From contig JAATFQ010000057.1 in NCBI GenBank assembly GCA_015655115.1, positions 1-36,563 of the forward strand: a stretch of 36,563 nucleotides of DNA, read 5' to 3'. How positions within the stretch are numbered: position 1 is the first letter of the stretch; each line of letters opens with the position of its first letter. Both the position numbers and the translations under genes were made by a program. The notes beneath the pieces are model-generated. The model had not been told where the DNA came from, did no database searches, and worked only from the letters and a program-made list of their open reading frames with translations. The DNA comes from Sphingobacteriales bacterium (lineage in GTDB: Bacteria > Bacteroidota > Bacteroidia > Sphingobacteriales > Sphingobacteriaceae). Positions 8,326-17,599 of this stretch are shown here, in pieces.

Positions 8326-8919
8326 ATGCAAAATAAGGAGATCGGCGATATAAGATCCTTGCTGCGAATGGTAGCAAAGGGGGATCATTATGCTTATCGC
8401 AAGATCTTTGATTTCTATAAAAACCGGGTGTATGGCTATTCGTTAAAGTACCTGAAATCTGACGAATATGCGCAGGAAATGGTGCAGGAGATCTTTTTAA
8501 AGATTTGGATGAACAGGCGGAAACTGGAAGAAGTAGATAATTTTGGCGGCTATTTGCGGAGGATAACTGTAAATATGAATCTGGATGCGCTAAGGAAAAT
8601 AGCCAGTGAACAAAGATTGTCTCAACAGAACACTACACAATGGAATGAATCCGATACAAGTACGGAGGAGTACATTATGAGAAGGGATGCTGAAACATAC
8701 ATTAGTCTGTTAATTGAGAAGTTGCCCAAACAGCAGGGGATAGTCTATACAATGTGCCATATCCAGGGCTTAAAGCAAAAAGAAGTGGCGGAAATACTTA
8801 AAATATCCCCATTAACGGTAAAAACCCATTTAAGAGATGCTATTAAAAATCTGAAATTGCTTGTTGGTGAGAATTCGGCGTCTATTTTGGTGTTAGTGTT
8901 TCTGGGTTTGATTAAATAA
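8326..8919 (+). CDS. ECF RNA polymerase sigma factor (sigma-70 family), second set
   Basis: A second ECF sigma factor of 197 residues, expected to activate the susC2/susD2 operon when released by FecR2. Region 2 lies at about residues 22-92 (YAQEMVQEIFLKIWMNRR, then LRRITVNMNLDALRK). Region 4 covers about 125-180 (LPKQQGIVYTMCHIQGLKQ, then SPLTVKTHLRDAIKNL). The short hydrophobic C-terminus (ASILVLVFLGLIK) is typical of Bacteroidota ECFs. The ATG at 8326 follows a C8 tract. Sequence similarity to the first sigma is modest, so this is probably a separate member of the same large family rather than a recent tandem duplicate. fecR2 follows after 162 bp that include a T10 run (8933-8942). Confidence 0.93.
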   Translation: MQNKEIGDIRSLLRMVAKGDHYAYRKIFDFYKNRVYGYSLKYLKSDEYAQEMVQEIFLKIWMNRRKLEEVDNFGGYLRRITVNMNLDALRKIASEQRLSQQNTTQWNESDTSTEEYIMRRDAETYISLLIEKLPKQQGIVYTMCHIQGLKQKEVAEILKISPLTVKTHLRDAIKNLKLLVGENSASILVLVFLGLIK

Positions 8920-9081
8920 GAGCCATTATTGGTTTTTTTTTTCAATGAATGATGTGGGTTTGAGCTGTATTCTTCTTGTTAATTGGAGAAAAAATAAAAT
9001 ATTCTGTTTTTGACTACTCCATTTATAGTGTTGTAACCGTCATATATTAAAAGAGTGTATGATAGTTTACAATAATGCTAT

Positions 9082-10074
9082 ATGGAAAGTCAGAAATTAA
9101 ACGGACTCTTAAAAAAATACGCAGATAATACCATAAAAGCAGAAGAAAAGGATCTTCTTTTTCGGTATCTGATTGAAGAACCTGATCTGACAGAAGCCAG
9201 AAAAATACTCAGTGATGAATGGGAAAATTCAATTGATGAGCAGCAACTGGATGATGAGCTGTCATCAAAGATTTTCATGAATATAATAGGTACACCGGCC
9301 ACTGTACAACTGAAAAGAAAGGTATATTGGAATTGGATGGGTTGGGCTGCCGCGGCTTTGATTACCATCCTGGGAGCTACCTATTTCCTGAATTTAAATT
9401 TCGATAAAAGCCATCAGAGACCAGTTATAGCAAAGGTACCTGTTAGCGCCGATCATCAAAAGATTGTCCTGTCTGACGGAAGTACCGTTGTATTGAACAG
9501 AAATAGTAAATTGGAGTATCCTCAACATTTTACAGGTTCAACGCGTGAAGTTACTTTATCAGGTGAAGGATATTTTGATATCAGGCACGACTCAAAAAAG
9601 CCCTTTATCGTTCATTCGGGTAATCTTTCCACTACAGTTCTCGGCACAGCCTTTAACATCCGGACAGTTGATCATGATCATACTATTGTAGTCACTGTTA
9701 CCAGGGGAAAGGTGAGGGTCACCCGAGAAAATGTAGTACTCGGCGTACTGATCCCCAATCAGCAAATCACTTATGAAAAATCAGCACCGTCGCCTAAAAT
9801 TAAAGAAGTAACTGCTGAAAAAGTAATTGAATGGCAGGCAAAAGACATTTTCTTTAAAGATGTGACTATGCAGGAAGCTATGAAAGAGCTTTCCGGCAGA
9901 TTTAATACAAAAATAGTTTTTTCTGATGATGCAGGAAAGACATGCAGGCTGACAGCTACTTTTCTTAACGGGGAAAGCCTTAATGAAATATTAAATGTAA
10001 TATCCGCTTTTAACGGCGCAGTATTTAAACATAGCCCTGGAGAAATAACCATCTCCGGAATAGAATGCAAATAA
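9082..10074 (+). CDS. FecR family anti-sigma factor (FecR2)
   Basis: Inner-membrane regulator of the second ECF sigma factor. The 330-residue protein is complete. A cytoplasmic N-terminal helical domain covers about residues 1-75 (LNGLLKKYADNTIKAEEKDL). A membrane helix lies at about 88-107 (WMGWAAAALITILGATYFL). The periplasmic FecR domain spans about 128-235 (KIVLSDGSTVVLNRNSKLEY, VTLSGEGYFDIRH, TTVLGTAFNIRTV). A C-terminal DUF4974/STN-like domain covers about 253-330 (DIFFKDVTMQEAMKELSGRF). It provides a direct comparison for FecR1, which lacks the N-terminal domain. The downstream receptor has an STN domain, completing the expected signalling chain receptor-FecR-sigma. Confidence 0.93.
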   Translation: MESQKLNGLLKKYADNTIKAEEKDLLFRYLIEEPDLTEARKILSDEWENSIDEQQLDDELSSKIFMNIIGTPATVQLKRKVYWNWMGWAAAALITILGATYFLNLNFDKSHQRPVIAKVPVSADHQKIVLSDGSTVVLNRNSKLEYPQHFTGSTREVTLSGEGYFDIRHDSKKPFIVHSGNLSTTVLGTAFNIRTVDHDHTIVVTVTRGKVRVTRENVVLGVLIPNQQITYEKSAPSPKIKEVTAEKVIEWQAKDIFFKDVTMQEAMKELSGRFNTKIVFSDDAGKTCRLTATFLNGESLNEILNVISAFNGAVFKHSPGEITISGIECK

Positions 10075-10143
10075 TAATCAATCTTCAACTAAACCAGAAA
10101 ACACATGAAAGAACTCTACTACGATTAAAGCTCAGGAAAAATA

Positions 10144-10204
10144 ACTCCCCGCCTCCTGGGCAGGGAGTATGATTGTGGTTGTCCCGGTTCCAGCCGGTAC
10201 AACC
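10144..10204 (+). promoter_or_regulatory. Tandem hairpins in fecR2-susC2 leader
   Basis: Two hairpins lie head to tail between fecR2 and susC2. The first pairs ACTCCCCGCC (10144-10153) with GGCAGGGAGT (10159-10168), 9 of 10 matched. The second pairs GGTTGT (10177-10182) plus CCGG (10184-10187) with CCGG (10194-10197) plus ACAACC (10199-10204), with one internal mismatch. No T-run follows. The susC1 leader shares ACTCCCC and CCGGTTCC in the same order, which suggests a common regulatory leader. Confidence 0.55.
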
Positions 10205-10246
10205 TGTAATAAACAATTTGAGACATCATTTAAAACTTTTAAAAAT

Positions 10247-13200
10247 ATGAAATTTTCTGCACAATCAGCAGAGAGCAGGGGATGCTATATGTATTTTTCT
10301 GCTTCTAAATCCCGATATCTAATTTGTCAGATAATGCGTTTAAGCCTAATAACAGCTATTATTACCTTTACAAGTGTACAATTGATTTCGGCATCGGTCA
10401 CAAAAGGACAAAATATGTCCGCTGTACAGGTAGTGGTAGGACTAAATAATGAGACTATCTTTTCGGCGATCGAACAGGTGGAAAAGCAGACGGCCTTCAG
10501 ATTTGTTTATAATTATGCCGACCTGAAAGATCTGGATGCCGTTACCATCCCGGTGGGAAAACGCAACATCAATGATCTTTTAAAGATCCTCCTTGATAGT
10601 AAGAAATTTAAGATTTCCCAGGTTAATACAAAGATTCTGATCACAGCAGTAAAGGCGGATAATTTGGCCGGAAAAGAGATTCATATCGGCGGTATCGTTG
10701 TGGATGAGGATGGAACCCCATTGTCTGGTGTGACCATTCACTTAAAGGGTAATCCGAAAGTTTATACTGCTACAGATCTGAATGGTCATTTTGGTATCAA
10801 TGTCCCGGATGATGGGAAAGTTCTGATCATCAGCTATCTGGGCTATGAGACAATAGAACAGGTGGTAGGTTCGGCCACTACCATCAGAATAGCACTCAAA
10901 CCTGCAGCAGGAAGTCTGAATGAGGTTCAGGTAATAGGCTATGGCACTACTACACGCCGGCTAAATACCGGTGCAGTAAGTTCCATTACGGCTGAGGAAA
11001 TTGGCAAACAAACTGTTGCCAATCCTATCCAGGCCCTGGCAGGGAGAATTGCCGGGATGACCGTGGTGCAGAACAACGGATTGCCTGGTAGTAATTCAAC
11101 GGTGAGCATCAGGGGAAATAATACCCTTGGTGGCAACGGTCTTTCAGGCGCGCTTCCATTATATGTTGTGGATGGGGTACCATTCACTAACTTTAACTCG
11201 GGACTGCCGGTAACGGATAACCTGAACAGCTATGGATTAACAGGAGCCAATGGTGGTCTGAGTGTATTCGGATTAATCAGTCCGCAGGACATAGAAAGGA
11301 TTGATATCCTTAAAGATGCTGATGCTACTGCTATCTACGGTGCACGTGGTGCAAATGGTGTTATTATGATTACGACAAAGCAAGGCAGAAAAGGGAAATC
11401 TTCTATAAGTGCTAATGTTTTCCATGGAGCCGGGAAAGTAGGGCATACTGTTGATATGTTAAATATCAGCCAGTACCTTACATTGCGCAAAGAGGCCTTC
11501 ACAAATGATGGTGTAACACCAACTACTGCCAATGCGCCCGATTTGTTAACATGGGATCAAAATGCTGATACTGACTGGCAGAAGCTGTTGCTTGGTGGCA
11601 GTGCAAAGGTAACAGATGCACAGGTAAGTTATTCTGGTGGTACAGACAGGGTGAAGTTCTTTACGAGTGCAAATTACAGAAAAGAAGGAACGGTGTTTCC
11701 AGGTGATATGGGCAGTGAACGTATCAACGGACGAATGAACCTGCAAACCACTTCTTTAAACAACAAGTTTACTACTTCTTTTAGTGTAAATTATGCAAAT
11801 GACAATACTGATCTTATTACTACTGATATCAGTTCATTGTTAAGCCTGCCACCGAATTATCCGCTATACAATACCGATGGCACACTTTACTGGGGAAGTA
11901 CTTTTACCAATCCATATGCTTATCTGTTAAAAACATATAGCAGCAAAAGCTCAAATTTTGTCGCTAATGCGGACCTGAAATATAATCTTTTCAAGGGCTT
12001 TAACCTGAAGTCTAACTTTGGTTATACCAGGACAACCATCATACAGAATACGCAAAATCCGCTTTCATCACAAAACCCTGCATTGGCAGGCATATCTAAT
12101 TCTGCTGCTTTTGCCAATACACTGTCTACAAATTATATCGTTGAGCCGCAGGCAGACTATTCTATTTCCATAAACAAGCACAGTATCAATGCATTGGTGG
12201 GAACATCCTTTCAGCAGAATGTGGGAGATGCCAACAGGGTCAATGGTACCAATTATGCTTTCGAGTCATTGCTAAATACAATCAATGGTGCGGGCACGGT
12301 AACTTCGACTAACAATTATTCCATTTACAAGTATGCTTCAGTTTTTGGAAGATTAAACTATGATTATGAAAAGAAATATCTCTTTAACTTAACTTATAGA
12401 AGGGATGCATCGTCAAGATTTGGGACCAACAACAAGTTTGCAAACTTTGGTGCTGCCGGCGCCGCATGGATATTCTCTGACGAGTCGTACGTAAAAGATA
12501 AACTTAGTTTCTTAAGTTTCGGTAAATTAAGAGCCAGTTACGGAACTACAGGTAATGATCAGCTACCAAATTACTCTTATCTTAGTCTTTTTTCAACGGG
12601 AACGGCCTACCAGGGATTATCTACACTCGCATTAAATGGACTTCCTAACCCTGATCTGAGATGGGAAACCACGAAAAAGCTTGAATTTGGGTTAGATCTT
12701 GGTTTTTTCAAAGACAGGCTATCGTTAAAAGCAGATGTTTACTGGCACCGGTCTTCAAATTTGCTGACCTATGCGAATGTTCAGACTGCAACAGGATTTA
12801 ATTCACTCAACACTAACCTGGACGCGCTGGTACAAAACAAGGGATTTGAGTTTGAACTGAACAGTACCAATATCAACGGACGTGATTTCAAGTGGACCAG
12901 CTCATTTAATATCTCCTTCCAGCAAAATAGGCTGCTTAGCTTTAGCAATCAGGCTACCGCATTCTATGGTACCAGTTTCGCTATCGGCTATCCGGTTAAC
13001 CTGACCAGATACTATGATTTCACTGGCATTGATGCGTCAACTGGTGCTGCGCTATATACTGATTTTGATGGTGTTGAAGGAACAAATTTTACAACGGACA
13101 GGTATAATCTTCCCCCTGTAACCCCTTTCTTTGGTGGGTTAAGTAATACCTTCAGCTACAAAGGATTTTCCCTGGATGTGTTTTTTCAGTTTAACCACAA

Positions 13201-13600
13201 TAAGGGAACAACCAACCAGATCTACGGAAGCAGGATCGGCAGTCTGAACAACCAGAATGTGTCGTCGCTTTCGAGATGTGTAAAGCCCGGAGATACAGGA
13301 ACATTGTTCCCAGGGGCATCGGCAAACGCAGGTGGCTCCATTTATACCAGCTACAACTACCTCAGTGGTTCGGACTTTTTTTATGGGGATAACTCCTGGA
13401 TCAAGCTGAGATCAGCAAATATTGCCTATACCATGCCACAGCAATGGCTTAAACCGATCAAGGTCTCCAATGCTAAAATCTACGTTCAGGGACAGAATCT
13501 ATTGACCTTTGCCAAGAACAAATATTTGTTGGATCCCGAGTCTGGAAATTCAATGCCCCCACTCAGAACATTAGTTGTTGGTATTAACCTTACCCTTTAA
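10247..13600 (+). CDS. SusC/RagA-family TonB-dependent outer-membrane transporter with STN domain (SusC2)
   Basis: TonB-dependent importer partnered with SusD2. I place the start at ATG 10247 rather than the upstream in-frame ATG at 10169, because 10169 falls inside the leader hairpins and would encode an implausible extension. From 10247 the protein has 1117 residues. A signal helix lies at about 30-50 (MRLSLITAIITFTSVQLISA), an STN domain at about 58-130 and a CarboxypepD-like domain at about 145-215. The plug spans about 225-384, with ILKDADATAIYGARGANGV. The barrel ends at LVVGINLTL. The STN domain fits control through FecR2. It is followed after 10 bp by susD2. The substrate is not evident; the downstream genes are thioredoxin-like rather than glycosidases. 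Confidence 0.93.
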   Translation: MKFSAQSAESRGCYMYFSASKSRYLICQIMRLSLITAIITFTSVQLISASVTKGQNMSAVQVVVGLNNETIFSAIEQVEKQTAFRFVYNYADLKDLDAVTIPVGKRNINDLLKILLDSKKFKISQVNTKILITAVKADNLAGKEIHIGGIVVDEDGTPLSGVTIHLKGNPKVYTATDLNGHFGINVPDDGKVLIISYLGYETIEQVVGSATTIRIALKPAAGSLNEVQVIGYGTTTRRLNTGAVSSITAEEIGKQTVANPIQALAGRIAGMTVVQNNGLPGSNSTVSIRGNNTLGGNGLSGALPLYVVDGVPFTNFNSGLPVTDNLNSYGLTGANGGLSVFGLISPQDIERIDILKDADATAIYGARGANGVIMITTKQGRKGKSSISANVFHGAGKVGHTVDMLNISQYLTLRKEAFTNDGVTPTTANAPDLLTWDQNADTDWQKLLLGGSAKVTDAQVSYSGGTDRVKFFTSANYRKEGTVFPGDMGSERINGRMNLQTTSLNNKFTTSFSVNYANDNTDLITTDISSLLSLPPNYPLYNTDGTLYWGSTFTNPYAYLLKTYSSKSSNFVANADLKYNLFKGFNLKSNFGYTRTTIIQNTQNPLSSQNPALAGISNSAAFANTLSTNYIVEPQADYSISINKHSINALVGTSFQQNVGDANRVNGTNYAFESLLNTINGAGTVTSTNNYSIYKYASVFGRLNYDYEKKYLFNLTYRRDASSRFGTNNKFANFGAAGAAWIFSDESYVKDKLSFLSFGKLRASYGTTGNDQLPNYSYLSLFSTGTAYQGLSTLALNGLPNPDLRWETTKKLEFGLDLGFFKDRLSLKADVYWHRSSNLLTYANVQTATGFNSLNTNLDALVQNKGFEFELNSTNINGRDFKWTSSFNISFQQNRLLSFSNQATAFYGTSFAIGYPVNLTRYYDFTGIDASTGAALYTDFDGVEGTNFTTDRYNLPPVTPFFGGLSNTFSYKGFSLDVFFQFNHNKGTTNQIYGSRIGSLNNQNVSSLSRCVKPGDTGTLFPGASANAGGSIYTSYNYLSGSDFFYGDNSWIKLRSANIAYTMPQQWLKPIKVSNAKIYVQGQNLLTFAKNKYLLDPESGNSMPPLRTLVVGINLTL

Positions 13601-13610
13601 TCATCAGATC

Positions 13611-15002
13611 ATGAAATTTTTAATACATAAAACTTTTAAGGCAGCAATTGCGCTTTGCCTGATATTACCGATGTCCTCATGCAAGAAGTTCGTAGATATA
13701 GGAACGCCGGATGGAACTGTCCCGGCAGAAGCAGTATTTAGTAACGATGCGGGGGCTACGGCTGCTGTTGCTGCACTATACAGCAATACAAATTTCAGGG
13801 ATGCCATGCTTTACGGTACGTTATTCACCGGTGCCTCGGCCGACGAATTGCAATACAATCTGACCGATATTACCAAAGACTTTGAAACTAATTCAATTGC
13901 ACCCAGCAGTAGTTACCTTTCCAGTTATTTATGGATGTTTCCCTACAGGGAAATTGTCAATGCAAATATTGCAGTCGTAGGGTTAACATCTTCCACCACG
14001 CTCACGCCTGCTGTCAAAAACCAATTGCTGGGTGAGGCTAAGTTTTGGAGAGCGCTGACTTACCTGCAGCTGAACATGGTGTTTGGCGGAGTACCCTTGT
14101 CTACATCTGATCAGCCGCTTGATATTGCACTTTATCCGCGTTCATCGACAGAGGCAGTGAATGCACAGATTCTTGCAGACCTAAAAGACGCCAAAGCGTT
14201 GCTTACAGCTACTTATCCATCTGTTGAGCGGGCGAGGGTTAATATCTATGCGGTCTCTGCATTGCTGGCCAGGGTTTATCTTTACCAAAAGGACTGGGCA
14301 AATGCTGAAACGGAAGCTACTTCTGTCATCTCATCTGGCGTTTACAGTATGTCTGCCCTTGCGAATACTTTTGTGAAAACCAGCAACGAGACTATTCTGC
14401 AGATCTATAATATCAATGGCTTTACCCAATGGGGTGCTACATTTGTACCTTCATCTGCTACTGTTACACCCAACTGGTACCTGAAAGGAGATCTGGTTGC
14501 TGCATTTGAAGACGGAGATGCCCGTAAAACGAACTGGATAGCACAGAATGGTACTACTACAAATTACTATGCCAATAAGTATAAACTGCGTACCGGAACG
14601 GCCGGGAGCGAATATTATGTGGTATTGAGGCTCGCTGAACAATACCTGATAAGGGCCGAAGCAAGAGCTCAGCAGAACAAACTGACAGGTGCCAATAGTG
14701 CTGAGACTGATCTTAATGTGATTAGAAACAGGGCTTCACTTGGAAGTGTATCCAATCTCGCCCAACCGGCAATGCTGGCCGCGATAGAAAAAGAAAGACG
14801 TGCAGAGCTTTTTACCGAATGGTTCCACCGCTGGTTTGACCTGAAAAGAACAGCAGGCTTTGCTGATCCCTCTAAATCAAGAGCCGACGAAGTATTGTCT
14901 GTGTTGAAAGGAAGTAATTGGCAGTCCACTGATGTCCTTTATCCTATCTCTGCAGCTGAGATCACGAAGAACCCTGCATTAATACAGAACCCAGGCTATT
15001 AG
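13611..15002 (+). CDS. SusD/RagB-family outer-membrane lipoprotein (SusD2)
   Basis: Ligand-capturing lipoprotein partner of SusC2. ATG 13611 is chosen because it gives a lipoprotein signal (LILPMSSC, Cys24) and avoids the overlap with susC2 that an upstream ATG at 13575 would create. The 463-residue protein shows canonical SusD features. These are the early segment AVFSNDAGATAAVAALYSNT, then LLGEAKFWRALTYLQLNMVF, the late RLAEQYLIRAEARAQQN helix and the C-terminal ELFTEWFHRWFDLKRT followed by YPISAAEITKNPALIQNPGY. This is a much more typical SusD than SusD1. A strong hairpin follows the stop, before two TlpA-like genes. Confidence 0.95.
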   Translation: MKFLIHKTFKAAIALCLILPMSSCKKFVDIGTPDGTVPAEAVFSNDAGATAAVAALYSNTNFRDAMLYGTLFTGASADELQYNLTDITKDFETNSIAPSSSYLSSYLWMFPYREIVNANIAVVGLTSSTTLTPAVKNQLLGEAKFWRALTYLQLNMVFGGVPLSTSDQPLDIALYPRSSTEAVNAQILADLKDAKALLTATYPSVERARVNIYAVSALLARVYLYQKDWANAETEATSVISSGVYSMSALANTFVKTSNETILQIYNINGFTQWGATFVPSSATVTPNWYLKGDLVAAFEDGDARKTNWIAQNGTTTNYYANKYKLRTGTAGSEYYVVLRLAEQYLIRAEARAQQNKLTGANSAETDLNVIRNRASLGSVSNLAQPAMLAAIEKERRAELFTEWFHRWFDLKRTAGFADPSKSRADEVLSVLKGSNWQSTDVLYPISAAEITKNPALIQNPGY

Positions 15003-15016
15003 CCTGCAAAATATCA

Positions 15017-15052
15017 ATCTGTTACTGAGAAATAATTTTTTCAGTAACAGAT
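15017..15052 (+). promoter_or_regulatory. Intercistronic hairpin between susD2 and tlpA-like genes
   Basis: ATCTGTTACTGA (15017-15028) is the exact reverse complement of TCAGTAACAGAT (15041-15052), and inner pairing extends the stem to about 16 bp. No T-run follows on the + strand, so full termination is unlikely. It may stabilise the 3' end of susCD mRNA or act as a processing site that sets lower expression of the two downstream genes. Confidence 0.6.
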
Positions 15053-15076
15053 CATACGTCATTAAAACTAAAAAAC

Positions 15077-16507
15077 ATGAAAAAGATATTAATAGTCTCC
15101 TTTATCCTGCTTTCCGTACAGGCATTTGCACAGCAACGTCCGGCACCAAATCCATCACTGGACTCTTTGAAGAACGAAAAGGACACGATAGCCCTGAACA
15201 GGAAAATTGAGGTGCTAAAAAATGGGAGCCAGAAAGATCTGTCGCTATTATTAAGTTTCTACAACTCCAGCAGAAATATGAAAAAAGCTGAGGAGGTGGT
15301 GGAAATTGCTCTGCAGCGGTATCCCCATGGAACTCTCGCAGCTATCAAGGCTGCGAATGCAATATATGCTGAAAGTGATGCCGTGAAACAGGAAAAAATG
15401 AACCTGGCATACAAGAAAAACTTCCCTGCAGAAAAAACAGATATGATTGACTATGCTGTGGCACTCAGCTATGCTACAGTAAAGAATACGGCAAAGGCAA
15501 CTGAATATCTTTCGTACATTACTGATGCGGGTTTCAGACCGAGTGCTGTTACACAGGTTACAAAGGTACTCATGAACTATGATGTGGTTACTGCTGAGCG
15601 GATCGTAAAGACTGAACTTGAAAATGTAAAACGTTTGATGGCGGATACAACTTTGGTGGGCGATCGCAGAAATGACCTTCTGTTTAAACCAAAGCAGATA
15701 TATTATAACATGGCATTGCTCTATAGTAGCATTCTCATCAAAAAAGAGGATTATAAAGCTGCTTTAGTCTATACAAAAGAAGTATTTGATCAAAGCCCTG
15801 TCAAATCTGATGCGCTCAATCAGTCCTATTACTATCTTTTGAGCAAAAATGGAAATTACAGGGAGGCATTACCTGAACTTCAAAAAATTGCAGCAAGCGG
15901 ACAGGCAGATGAGGCTACAAAAGCCGAACTCATGCGTGCTTATACAAAGTTGAACCCTGGTAAAAATGTAAATGCGTATATGGCTTCATTTGTATCTGCT
16001 CTTGACAAGAAATCCATGGAAGAGGCAGAAAAGATGATCGTAAAAGAGCAGTCTCCGGATTTTACTGTTACTGATATCAATGGCAGGCATGTTTCTCTTG
16101 CAGATTTCAAAGGAAAAACAATTATTCTGGATTTCTGGGCAACATGGTGTGGTCCCTGCAAGGCTTCATTTCCGGCAATGCAGAGACTGGTTAATAAATA
16201 CAAGAGCGATCCAAATGTGAAGTTCCTGTTTATACATACCTGGGAAAGCTCTGCCACTCCTCAACAAGATGCAGTGAATTACCTGAAGACGAATAATTAC
16301 CAGATGGATCTGTATATGGATGTTAAAGATCAGACTACAAAGTCTAACCCTGCTGTAACAGCGTTTAAAATCAAAGGTATACCTTCTAAGTTTGTGATCG
16401 ATCGTGATGGTAATATACGCTTTAAACTAACTGGTTTTTCCGGTGGTGATGATGCTGCGGTAGCAGAAGTTTCTGCCATGATCGAACTGGCAAAAAAACA
16501 CGTTTAA
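15077..16507 (+). CDS. TlpA-like thioredoxin-fold protein with long N-terminal helical region
   Basis: Exported thiol-disulfide protein of 476 residues. A signal peptide covers 1-19 (KKILIVSFILLSVQAFA). About 300 residues of helical, TPR-like sequence follow. A C-terminal TlpA/AhpC-type thioredoxin domain spans about 322-476, with the active site FWATWCGPCK near residues 353-362 and the cis-proline loop KGIPSKF. Such proteins usually act as periplasmic reductants for client proteins such as apocytochromes or other thiols; the client is unknown here. It is the first gene after susD2 and probably belongs to the same ECF-controlled operon, separated only by a hairpin. A second TlpA-like gene follows after 33 bp. 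Confidence 0.85.
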   Translation: MKKILIVSFILLSVQAFAQQRPAPNPSLDSLKNEKDTIALNRKIEVLKNGSQKDLSLLLSFYNSSRNMKKAEEVVEIALQRYPHGTLAAIKAANAIYAESDAVKQEKMNLAYKKNFPAEKTDMIDYAVALSYATVKNTAKATEYLSYITDAGFRPSAVTQVTKVLMNYDVVTAERIVKTELENVKRLMADTTLVGDRRNDLLFKPKQIYYNMALLYSSILIKKEDYKAALVYTKEVFDQSPVKSDALNQSYYYLLSKNGNYREALPELQKIAASGQADEATKAELMRAYTKLNPGKNVNAYMASFVSALDKKSMEEAEKMIVKEQSPDFTVTDINGRHVSLADFKGKTIILDFWATWCGPCKASFPAMQRLVNKYKSDPNVKFLFIHTWESSATPQQDAVNYLKTNNYQMDLYMDVKDQTTKSNPAVTAFKIKGIPSKFVIDRDGNIRFKLTGFSGGDDAAVAEVSAMIELAKKHV

Positions 16508-16540
16508 ATAATTCTGGTTAAAGAGCCGTTATCTTAAAAT

Positions 16541-17584
16541 ATGAACACCAAAATATTAATGCTGGTATTGGCAATATTTTCATTCCAGCATGCCTATTCA
16601 CAGGCAGTACCAACACCTGCAGTCAAAAATATAGGAACAGCCGCACCGGAAATGACCATTGCAAAATGGGTCAAAGGAACTGAGGTCAAAAGCTTTGAAA
16701 AAGGCAGGATTTATGTGGTTGAATTCTGGGCAACCTGGTGTTTGCCATGTATTGCAGGAATGCCTCATCTTTCAGCGATTGCGCAAAAGTATAAAAATGA
16801 GGTTACAGTAATGGGAATCAGTGTGATGGAAAGAGCAAATACAGACAAGGCTGCAATTGAAAAGTTTGTTGCTGATATGGGGGATAAGATGGCTTATCAC
16901 GTTGGGATTGAAGAGGGTAGGACTGTCACTAAAAGCTGGCTGAATGCGTATGGTGAACGTGGTATTCCATGTGCATTTATTATTAACCGTGATGGTCAGG
17001 TGGCCTGGATCGGTCATCCGCGGCTACTTGATCAACTCCTGCCCCTGGTCCTGTCCGGGAAATGGGATATCCGGTCTGCCGCTGCTGAAAGGCAGGAGAG
17101 AAGACGTTTGGCTAGCCTGGATCAAAATATCGTGGTTACTACTTTAAATCCATTTATGGGAAATCCGGGCAAGCCTCTGGCGGCACTTGTCAAAATCGAC
17201 AGCATAGTAAAACATAACCCTGGTTTAAAGTATGGTGCTAATATGGGCCATTTTACCTTTTGGTCTTTAATAAAAACCGATCCGCAGAAAGCGCTGGAGT
17301 TTGGCCGGGAATGGTTTGCGGCAAATGAGGAGCCGCGTTACTCGACTGTTACCGATGCAGTAAGCGGAAGGACGGGTTTGCCAAATGCACTATATATTTT
17401 TGCTGCTGATGCGTATCAGGCACAATTGGATAAATATCCCTGGAGCATGGATTTTCCCGCAACCTATAAAAAAATGGCTGATCTGTATAGGCAGGCTGGC
17501 GATAATGCAAAGGTTGAGGAACTATTGAAAAAGGCAGAAGCCGCGGAGACAAAGACAAAATCTGATGAGCTCCGGGCTTTATAA
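16541..17584 (+). CDS. TlpA-like thioredoxin-fold protein with C-terminal helical region
   Basis: Secreted thioredoxin-like protein of 347 residues. A signal peptide covers 1-20 (KILMLVLAIFSFQHAYS). The thioredoxin domain spans about 25-165, with active site FWATWCLPCI near residues 62-71. The cis-proline loop is ERGIPCAF, which carries an additional cysteine right after the proline. A helical domain of about 180 residues with TPR-like character follows (ADLYRQAGDNAKVEELLKKA). The architecture is the mirror image of the preceding gene: thioredoxin first, helices last. It is the last gene of the + strand operon and converges with the GH92 gene 15 bp away. WCLPC in place of WCGPC may shift its redox potential. 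Function beyond a thiol role is inference. Confidence 0.85.
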   Translation: MNTKILMLVLAIFSFQHAYSQAVPTPAVKNIGTAAPEMTIAKWVKGTEVKSFEKGRIYVVEFWATWCLPCIAGMPHLSAIAQKYKNEVTVMGISVMERANTDKAAIEKFVADMGDKMAYHVGIEEGRTVTKSWLNAYGERGIPCAFIINRDGQVAWIGHPRLLDQLLPLVLSGKWDIRSAAAERQERRRLASLDQNIVVTTLNPFMGNPGKPLAALVKIDSIVKHNPGLKYGANMGHFTFWSLIKTDPQKALEFGREWFAANEEPRYSTVTDAVSGRTGLPNALYIFAADAYQAQLDKYPWSMDFPATYKKMADLYRQAGDNAKVEELLKKAEAAETKTKSDELRAL

Positions 17585-17599
17585 GGGTAACCATCCCTA

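Noticed and set aside
10169..10246. Upstream start for SusC2
   Set aside because: This in-frame ATG lies between the leader hairpins and encodes an extension without features of an exported protein; ATG 10247 precedes the signal region.
13575..13610. Upstream start for SusD2 overlapping SusC2
   Set aside because: It would bury the lipoprotein signal inside the chain; ATG 13611 gives a proper lipobox spacing.
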